A stretch of 64,000 nt of DNA from Scenedesmus sp. ARA3 (Eukaryota; Chlorophyta; Chlorophyceae; Sphaeropleales; Scenedesmaceae). Shown piece after piece: positions 56,225 through 64,000 of the stretch (positions are counted from its first letter, which is position 1; each line of letters starts with the position of its first letter). The stretch is from contig RWJK01001567.1 of NCBI GenBank assembly GCA_004335835.1, forward strand, positions 99,632 to 163,631, read 5' to 3'. The position numbers were made by a program, and so were the translations under genes. The notes under the pieces were generated by a model. That model was given only the letters and a program-made list of their open reading frames with translations. It searched no databases and had not been told where the DNA came from.

Positions 56225-56785
56225 TGCCACACACTGACCGAGCTGCTGCCAGCAAACACAGCCCAACCAGTGCCGCCCACAGCTGCTGCAAACACAACAG
56301 GACCACAAAACACCTGGCAACAGCTGCTGCCAGCAAATACAGTCCGATCAAGAGCTGGCCACAGCTGCTGCCAGCAAACATAACCCGACTGAGACCCGGC
56401 CACAGCTGCTGCAAACACAACAGGACCACAGAAACCTGGCCACAGCTGCTGCCAGCAAACACAACAGGACCACACAAACCTGGCCGCAGCTGCTGCCAGC
56501 CTAACCAAGAGCTGGCCACAGGAGGCTGCAAACAAACACAGCCCAACCGAGAGCTGCTGCCAGCAAACACAGCCCGACCAAAAACCGGCCACGGCTGCTG
56601 CAAACACAACATGACCACAGAAAGCTGGCCACAGCTGCTGCCAGCAAACATGACCCGACCAAGACCCGGCCACAGCTGCTGCAAACACAACAGGACCACA
56701 AAACACCTGGCCATCTGTGGCCAGCTGCTGCCAACAAACACAGCCCAACCGAGAGCTGGCCACAGCTGCTGCCAGCAACAAACCA
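56225..56785. repeat. Minisatellite array
   Basis: About ten imperfect units of roughly 50-65 bases built from gccacagctgctgccagcaa, acacaacaggaccacaaa and cccgaccaagagctgg. Some units lack the middle piece, so the period varies. Confidence 0.85.
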
Positions 56786-56810
56786 CTATATTGCACCTGA
56801 CCCAAAGACG

Positions 56811-56915
56811 GCACATGTTGTGGGATCCCAACGCGACGGAACAGATCGCAACAGACGCAAAGAGAGCACATGTTGTGGGATCCCAACGCGACGGAACAGA
56901 TTGCAACAGACGCAA
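56811..56915. repeat. 55-base tandem duplication
   Basis: gcacatgttgtgggatccca...cgcaacagacgcaa begins at 56811 and again at 56866, with almost no divergence. A third gcacatgttgt fragment is near 56978. Confidence 0.9.
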
Positions 56916-57032
56916 CTTCAGGGTGCTCATGAGACATCCTGAATGCAACCTGACAGACTGCAACATACTCAGAAAGAGCACATGTTGTCACCCGCTCAAA
57001 TATAACAACTGCACGCCGAAATGCCTGAAATC

Positions 57033-60000
57033 TCACCACAAGGGCTGTGTCTGGGACCCCGGGTATGGTGAACCCTGCTGCTGGCCCCACAGCTGGTACT
57101 GCTGCTGCTGCTGCTGCTGCTGCAGTTCCTGCTGTTGCAGTTGCTGCGGCGCCACAGCAGCAGCTTGTAACTGCATCAACTCCTGCAGTTGTGCACCCTG
57201 CGGCGCATAGTTGGCCAACCACTGCTGCTGCTGCTGCAGCTGCTGCTGCTGCTGGTAGTCTGCAGCTGCACCAGCAGGCATCATCATCATGTTGCCGGCT
57301 GCCGCACCCGGCTGCATCAACAGCCCTGTGCCAGCCGCGCTGGCCCGCTGCTGCTGCTGCTGCTGCTGCTGTGCTGCTTGCTGCAGCATCAGCTGTTCAA
57401 GCAACGGCTGCAGCTGCTGAACCTGCTGCTGCTGGTGCTGTGGCTGCTGGCGGTTGATTGCTGCTGACATCGCTGCCACTTCATCGTACAGCCCAGCGTT
57501 GCTCTGCAGCTGCCCGCCTGCCTGCAGCTGCTGCTGCAGCCATGTTAGCCCTGGTGCCTGCAGTGCGGCAGCAGCAGGCTGCATACCAGGCACGGCAACG
57601 CCAGACATGAGCATGGCCTGCTGCTGCTGATGCTGTTGCAGCTGCTGCTGCTGCTGTTGCAGCTGCTGCTGCTGTTGCTGTTGCAGCTGCTGTTGCTGCT
57701 GTTGCAGCTGCTGCGGCTGCTGCTGTGCCGCAACATACCTTGGGCTAGCAACCAGGCCAGATCCAGCACGCGGACTCAAGCCCAACAAGACACCTGCTGA
57801 AGAACCCGGCACAGCTGCTGCTGCTGCTGGTGGTGGTGGCATCTGCATCTGCGCCACTGCACCTACCACGCTGCTTGCAGCACTTGAAGGGGCGCTCTCT
57901 GCCGGCCCGGCTGCTGCTGTTGCCACAGCTGCTGTAGGAATGCCCAGGTCTGGAGCAGCACGCCGCAGCAGCGGCTGCTGCTGCTGCGGCGGCACACTGC
58001 CAGCGGCAGCATGTGGCTGCGGGCGCAGGGGTTGCTGCAATGCAGGCTGCTGTCCCTGGGCCTGCACCTGAGTTGGCTTTGAAGGTGGCTGAGAGCGGAT
58101 GTGCTGCTGCCGCTGCGGCGGCTGCTGCGCCTGCGGCTGCTGCTGCCGGGGTGGCACCAACCGCTGCGGCTGCTGCGGCCTCTGCTGCTGTTGCGCTGCT
58201 GGCTGTGCCAGCTGCTGCCGCTCCGGTGGCTGGCCCTGCAGCCCCTGCTTATGCTGCTCCTGCTCCTCCTCTTTGTGCTCTGCCTCTACGACCCTGCATG
58301 TCATACGCAATCATCAACCGTTGCGACAGCTTGCCGAGCAGTAGCATAGCAGTCTGCATGGCAGTCTGCGTACGTCGACCAGCTGTATTCATTGGTGATG
58401 TCAGCAGTGTTGTGTTCGCTTCCTCAATTCAAGCTGCCACATAATGCCAGCAATACAAAACGTAACAGCCTGGGCTGGACAAAGAAGCCACAATGAGCCA
58501 GCAAAGTGATACTGAGCACTGCTTGCTGCTGCTTCGTGCTGCTGTGTGCTGCTGCAAGGCTTGCTGCTGCTAGCGCTGCTGGTCACAGCTCCGACAATGC
58601 TGTGCGCTGCTGCTGCCCGCGCCTGAGCTCCTCCAGGGTGTGTGCGAAGAAGCACAGCAACCGGCAGTTTGCAAAGCATTTTGCATAGCACCGTGCTGGG
58701 ATCCCCGACCACCCACACACCCATCCGTCCACTTAAGTGCTGTTGCTGCTGCGCCACCCACGCACCTGAGCTCCTCCAGGGTGTGTGCGAAGAAGCACAG
58801 CGGCCGGCAGTTTGCAAAGCATTTTGCATAGCACCGTGCTGGGATCCCCGACCACCCACACACCCATCCGTCCACTTAAGTGCTGTTGCTGCTGCGCCAC
58901 CCACGCACCTGAGCTCCTCCAGGGTGTGTGCGAAGAAGCACAGCGGCCGGCAGTTTGCAAAGCAGTTTGCAGAGCAGTTTTGCAAAGCAGTTAGCAAAGC
59001 AGCTTGCATGATGCCCCCACCCACCCCCGCACCTGAGCTCCTCCAGGGTGTGTGCGAAGAAGCACAGCGGCCGCGTGCAGGCCACGCCGTGCTGGCACAT
59101 CTGCGTGCGGAAGCGCTTCGGGTGCAGGTGGAACTCCTGCGCAGCGGCAAGGCAGCGCAACAGGAAAGCGCAGCAGTGCAAAAACAGTGCAGCAGTGGGA
59201 GCCTAGAAGATAGAATAAGAAGAGCACGGGACACATCTGTGTGCGGGAGCGCTTCGGGTGCAGGTGGAACTCCTGCGCAACGGCAAGGCAGCGCAACAGT
59301 ACAGGGCAGCAGCGCAACAGCACAGTGCAGCAGTGAGAACGGAGAAGCTGAAGCAAGAAGAACACGTGACACATCTGTGTGCGGAAGCGCTTCGTGTGCA
59401 GGTGGAACTCCTGCGCAGCGGCAAGGCGGCGCAACAGTGCAGTGCAGCAGTGCAAAAACAGCGCAGCAGTGAGAGCCCAGACGCTGAAGGAAGGACAACT
59501 GACACATTTAAGTATGGCAGCGCTTTGCGTGCAGGTGGAACTTCTGCGCCTTGCTGCTGCTGCTGCTGCCGACACTCACGTAGACGTTGTGTGTGTAGCT
59601 GCAGCTGTCGCCGCGCGGGCAGCTGTGCCCTTTCTTGTCATCGGGGCAGGGCAGCGGCTCATAGTCAAACAGGCGGGGGTCGCGCCGGCGAGCCTTCTCC
59701 CGCGGGTGCGCAAACGGGCACTGCAGCGAAAGAGCCACAGAGGTGTGCAGCGGAACAAATGTGGCACGAGCACGCGGTAGAGGTGTCCAGGTCAGCATAC
59801 AGGGGTGGTGTGGGCATGATGTGCAACCTACTGAACACCCACAAGAGGCAGCACCATGCTTGCAGGACAGCATGTACAAGCGCACAGTCACACTGCTTGT
59901 TATCGCTTAGCCAGCCACAGATAATGCCTGTGCTACTCCTGCTGCCGCACACTCACCGTAGACCAGTCGTGCGGATGCTGCGCTGTGCAGTTGGCAATCT

Positions 60001-60772
60001 TGAACGTGTAGAGGTAGAAGTCCGCAGAGAAGTGCGGCTTGTACGTCTGCTGCTGCTGTTGCTGCTGCTGCGCCTGCTGCTGCTGCCGCTGCAGCCGCGC
60101 AGCTTTCGCGGCGCTGTTGCCGGCGGCGCCTGCAACCGACTGCAGCAGGCTCAGGCACCGCTCGAGCTTGTGCTGCGCAAAATACGTCGACAGCGACTCG
60201 TTCAGCGACTGCTGCATCAGCTGCAGAGGCGACCGCAGCAAGCTGCTGCTGCCAGGGCTGTGAGCAACACTGCTGCTGCTGCTGCTGCCGTCGCTGCCAG
60301 AGCTCCCATCAAGCAGCAGCATCAGCAGCGCCCAATCCTGCACCAGCCGCAGCAGCAGCTGCTGGTTGGCCTGCATCCGGTCAACGCCAGCCGCCACTGC
60401 TGCCTCAAACACCCCCTGCATCTCCTTGGCAGCAGCCGGCGGCAGCAGCAGCAGCGGCAGGTGCGCAATCACCCCTGGCACAACAGGGCCAGACACCGCT
60501 GCTGCAGCTGCAGCTGCAGCCAGCACGCTCGAGCTGCCGCTGCTGCCAGTGCCGGTGCTCCTGCTGCAGATGCTTGCGGTTGTGCTGTCTGCGCCGCTGC
60601 TGCAGGGCCTAGCGCTGTCCTTCTTGCTGTCTTTTGCTAGCACTACAACTGACAGCACCCGTACAGGCCCTTGCTTGCTCATCTCTGAGCCGAGCTGCAG
60701 CGCAGCCTCCCTGCTGAACACCAGCCGCAACTTCAACCCATCCTCTGAGGCTGCCGCTGCTGCTGTTGACGG

Positions 60773-60806
<34 letters not shown>

Positions 60807-63242
60807 AGTGATGAGGATGAGGATGAACTAGCGGCGCCTGCCGCCTTTGCTGCTGCTGCTGCTGCTGCTTTACCAGGCAGCAGCTCCCACACTTGGTCCA
60901 GCAGCACAGCCCCCTGCGGCTGCACAGCTACCACGCAGCGCACCCGCTCATGCCCCTGCTCCAGCAGCTGCTGCACAAGCACGCTTGACAGCAGCAGCTC
61001 CACCTCAACCACAGCTACGCTGCTGCTGCCGCTGCTGAAGCTCGCTGCAGGACCGCCTGCCACGGAGCTGCCTGCCGCAACTGCTGCTGCTGCTGGGGGT
61101 GTTGCTGCTTCGGAAAGAGCAGCAGCCAGCGGTTGCAGCATGATGCCGCCCCGTTCGCCATCACCATCGCGTGACCACAGGCATGCAAGTGCAGCAGCAA
61201 GGCTGTTGGCAGCGTTAGCGGTAGCAACCGCAGTCAGCTGCTGCGGCTGCGTGCGCTGCGCCGAGCGCCGCTTGCTGCTGCTGCTGCTGTGCTCCTTTGA
61301 AGCTTTGTCATCTGACCCTGTCGTGCAAGACTGTGCAGGCGTTTCTGCGGCTAATGACGACCCAGCTGCGGTTGATTCTGGCGAACCACTCTTGCTCTTG
61401 CCCACCATCTGCACTCCCCTCACATCCCACCCTGCAGGCAGCTGCTGCCGCACCTGCTGCTCCAAGAACTGCTGCAACTGCTCCAGCTGCTGCTCCGCCA
61501 GCTCAGGTTGCTCAGCGGGTCCTGCTGACAGCTGCAGCGCTGCATCACCAGCTGCTGCTGACGCGAGCTGCAGCGGCTGCTGCTGCTCGCTGCTGGCTGC
61601 ACCTGTCGGCCGCACCAGCTCAAACACCAGCTGGTAGCAGCCACTGAAGGCAGTAGCCTGCGCAACAATCGGCAGCGGCTGATGCAGCGCTGCGGCAGCA
61701 GCAGCAGGCGAGCTGTCTGCGGTGCTGGGTGCAGGTGGTGCTGCTGTTGAAGCCAGCGCAAGCTGCAGGATTGATCCCAGATGCTGCCGCACACGTTCTA
61801 GCTCCTGCGCACCTGCATTACAGATGGATGCAACACACCACCACGACGCACAGGGTTCTTTGTCATGACAGCAGCAGTGTTATGACAGCAGCAGTGTCCA
61901 AGGTGTATGCACAACCTGCCGTGAACTGAAACACACAAGGCAGTGTAGCTGAGGCATGCCCTGCACAACAGTGCAGGCTGTGACAGCTTCTTGCAGGCAT
62001 GCACCTGTCCTGCAAGCATTCATATGTCTTACAAGCGTTTGTGTGTCCCTGCAAGCAATCATCTGTCCTGCAAGCCTTCATCTGTGCTGCAAGCAATGAT
62101 CTGTCCTACAAACGTTTGTCCGTCCTGCAATCATATTTCCTGCAAGCAGTCATCTGTCATACAAGCACGTGTTTGTTCTGCAAGCACAGCGCGCCACATC
62201 AGCAGGGCTCACTTGTGCCATCAGGCTCCTCCAACTTGATGGCCACCAGAGTCCTCTGCAGGGGTGAGCAGTACACTGCTTGCGCAGCAGCAGCAGCAGC
62301 AGCAGCAACAGCGGTTGCACTGCTAGCACAGGGTTGGCTGGCTATCTTGCTGCTGCTCTCCCTGATGCTGCTATTGGTGCCAAGCAGCTGCTGTGCTTCA
62401 GCTAGCTGCACGCCCTGAGGATGCTGCTGCTGCTGCTGCTTTGACATAGCCTGGCTGTCTGACGCTCCTGCAAGCAGTTGCTGGTCCCTGCTTGCAGCGC
62501 CTGACAGTGCCGCTGCTGCTGCCGCGCTGGCGTCTGCAGCTGCTTGCAGATGCGCAGACACGTGCTCTATGCATGCCGCAAGCAGTGCAGGCAAGCATGC
62601 CTGCAGGGCAGGCAGCAGTCGCCTGCCGCTCTCTGCTGCAGCTGCAGAGCTGGCCCTGTATATCAAACTCGCAGGACCGCCAGTCAACAACCCTAAAGTT
62701 CCTGCAAGCAAGCAGCTGGACAGCCAAGGCTCTGCCGTGCAGCCTGCTGCTGCAGCATCTGTCAGGGCAGCTGTCATGCAGCAGAGCGGCACACCTAGCA
62801 GGTACCAGCACAATGCGGGCCTGCCGTGCTGCATGTGCCACTTCAGTGGGGCGCTCAATGCTGTTGTGCTGGCATGCACCAGCAGCAACCGATGGCGCCG
62901 CATGCACTGCCAGATGGGTGCATACAGCAGCCAAGCAAGCGCCCTGATACTGCTGCTTGGCTGAGACGGCACCGGCGCTCCTAGCAGAGCCATAAGCAGC
63001 ACCCGGTGCCAAATGCTGCGGGGTCCGCACACGCAGCGCTTCCTGGCTGGCACGATGCAAAGCGCTGTGCACGCGGACAGTACAAAGGCCAGCAGCATGT
63101 TTGCTATGCTGCAAGCACGCAGTGCCTGCCACACCGCTGCAGGAACAGCGCAGCCAAACAGCAGCAGGGCCACATCAAGCAGCACGCCTAGTTTGCCTCC
63201 TCGCTGCTGCACGGCCCACGTGGGTGCACTAGTACCCTGCAT
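57033..63242 (-). CDS. Multi-pass membrane protein fused to plant-type tandem CCCH zinc finger (RR-TZF)
   Basis: Five exons join in phase: 63242-62213, 61812-59957, 59720-59580, 59136-59033 and 58293-57033, giving 1463 aa. Residues 1-230 contain several hydrophobic helices (LGVLLDVALLLFGCAVPAAV; ANMLLAFVLSACTALC; LCWYLLGVPLCCMTAAL). After an Ala/Gln region comes RTLVAIKLEEPDG|TSAQELERVRQH, which crosses the first junction, then FSGCYQLVFELVRP. The zinc-finger unit is complete: CX5HX4CX3H at 952-967 (CTAQHPHDWSTCPFAH), CX8CX5CX3H at 987-1006 and CX5CX4CX3H at 1023-1038, then HTLEELR. This matches plant RR-TZF proteins, which bind AU-rich RNA and sit in RNA granules. The last exon is polyGln. 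Residues FH replace the usual CW before LHP. An in-frame upstream TGA supports the ATG at 63242, although an upstream exon is possible. Attaching exon 1 is the least certain step. Confidence 0.75.
58620..58935 (-). repeat. Three downstream copies of the 3' half of TZF exon 59136-59033
   Basis: CFFAHTLEELR with its gtgcg donor recurs at about 58622-58656, 58768-58800 and 58911-58943. The latter two sit in nearly identical 143-base units. Confidence 0.9.
59230..59570 (-). repeat. Three upstream copies of the 5' half of TZF exon 59136-59033
   Basis: EFHLHPKRSRTQMC (about 59238-59274), EFHLHTKRFRTQMC (about 59370-59408) and a decayed KFHLHAKRCHT (about 59512-59545) repeat the exon start EFHLHPKRFRTQMC with its acceptor region. 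Confidence 0.9.
61985..62190. repeat. Intronic short tandem array with unit near 20 bases
   Basis: Variants of tgtcctgcaagcattcatc repeat about nine times inside the first intron of the TZF gene. Confidence 0.8.
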
Positions 63243-64000
63243 CTGCAAGCGGAGCAGCAGCACTGGAGCAGTGAATATACATGCGAGGTGCTGCAGCTTT
63301 GACAAGCTTAGTGCAGGCAGCAGCAGGCAGCACTGCTCAGTTCAAACACTGTGTCCAGGCATGCTGCAGGGTTCTTCCAAGGAACAATAAACTGCTGCAC
63401 GTTTGCCGATATTTGATCAGTCGTCCGCGTATCCGCTTACATTCGCTGAAGCCCCGTTTGCTGTGAAGCCTTCTGCCTGCCCTGTTCCCTGTCCGATGTC
63501 TACGTTGCGTGTCCAGATCGGCTCCAACCAGCTTGCTGCATGTTTTGGACCCAATACCGCTGCGACAGCCGATGACGCCTGCAGATGCGCCGCGTTTGGC
63601 ACCAGCTGTTTCGTTTTTGCCCCGTCACAGGCCTCCCACACCATGAATGCTGGATCCACGGTTACAGCAGTACGATTGGATTGCCACCGGCATGTTCTCT
63701 CCAGTACTCTCTAGTTGGCAGCAGTGTTCCTGGAAATATCTGTAGAAGTGCCTCGACCTGACGCCATGAAACCTGGCTGCATAACTGCTTGCAGCCCCAC
63801 ACGCCAAATGAACAACGCAATATTTTGCATTCGTTACTTTTCTGTTGGTGCGCTGCACGATTAATTGAGAGTCAAGCATGGCAGTACAACATGTGCTCAA
63901 CAGCGTGAAATGCACTGGTGTATTTCTGTCAATGTGGTAGCAGCGAACAGTTGGTGCAGAACAGCCATGCTTGCTAGCGAGAGTGTTAGGGCATGGCTGT
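63243..64000. promoter_or_regulatory. Upstream region of the TZF gene
   Basis: Promoter and leader side of the minus-strand gene. Non-repetitive. A small plus-strand frame at 63496-63714 overlaps it. Confidence 0.35.
63496..63714 (+). CDS. Possible small 72-aa protein
   Basis: An ATG-TAG frame free of low complexity (MSTLRVQIGSNQLAACFGPN at the start, ending CHRHVLSSTL). A minus-strand frame of similar quality overlaps it, so only one, or neither, is real. The product is not recognised. Confidence 0.2.
   Translation: MSTLRVQIGSNQLAACFGPNTAATADDACRCAAFGTSCFVFAPSQASHTMNAGSTVTAVRLDCHRHVLSSTL

Noticed and set aside
56149..57222. 350-aa frames on both strands over the minisatellite
   Set aside because: The frames exist only because the repeat units lack stops. 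They have no domain and follow the repeat period.
60366..61637. 423-aa plus-strand frame opposite the TZF gene
   Set aside because: Antisense of a Ala/Ser/Gln-rich exon whose minus frame leads directly into the zinc finger.
1..64000. tRNA, rRNA, bacterial operon or prophage features
   Set aside because: No cloverleaf, rRNA core sequence or prokaryotic gene arrangement was seen; the gene structure is spliced and eukaryotic.

Overview
The window looks like nuclear DNA of a chlorophyte green alga, probably Chlorophyceae. Genes are intron-rich, CAG/CTG/GCA triplet runs are everywhere (coding for Gln, Ala or Ser, or forming the tail of introns), and one gene carries a plant-type RR-TZF CCCH zinc finger. 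The order or genus cannot be fixed from this sequence; a Scenedesmus/Tetradesmus-like alga is a guess. Stops in intact genes are TGA or TAG, so the code appears standard.

Layout. 1-4897 (+): 3' part of a KLHDC4/KEL3-type kelch protein with an inserted IQ motif. 5845-6441 (+): single-exon SLX9 ribosome-biogenesis protein. 8005-17469 (-): 13-exon, about 911-aa membrane-anchored TPR protein, interrupted by a 159-base N gap. 17998-19446 (+): 222-aa protein of unknown function that shares a divergent promoter region with the TPR gene. 21644-24677 (+): secreted protein with a Reeler-like cysteine domain. 26898-29075 (+): Gln/Ser-rich protein with coiled-coil ends. 34859-36347 (+): unrecognised 324-aa protein with an N-myristoylation/palmitoylation-type start. 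41132-46006 (+): Caprin-like RNA-binding protein with an RGG-type tail. 47384-47952 (-): continuous frame broken by TAG and TAA. 48159-49381 (+): unrecognised, possibly organelle-targeted protein. 51111-52829 (-): type II membrane exostosin-like glycosyltransferase. 57033-63242 (-): 1463-aa protein joining several membrane segments to a tandem CCCH zinc finger. The stretches 29.3-34.8, 36.6-41.1 and 52.8-57.0 kb hold no gene I can support.

The most striking feature is a rule seen in nearly every gene on both strands. Each real exon is surrounded by diverged copies of its own edges: copies of the first half lie upstream, copies of the last half lie downstream, and both usually keep the splice signal. 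Even terminal coding exons have downstream copies of their ends, stop codon included. I reconstructed frame-consistent gene models by picking the one full-length copy in each array; the splice phases close exactly in each model from start to stop (in the TPR model, with 12 nt supplied from the copy beyond the gap).

A second layer is four tiny insertions of 30-115 bases. Each ends in an (ATG)n or (TTA)n tail and is flanked by 9-14 base direct repeats, as expected for extremely truncated non-LTR or SINE-type retrotransposition. One has an uninserted paralogous copy of its target nearby.

The genes do not form an obvious pathway. RNA-related functions recur (SLX9, Caprin-like, CCCH zinc finger), but nothing here shows they act together.
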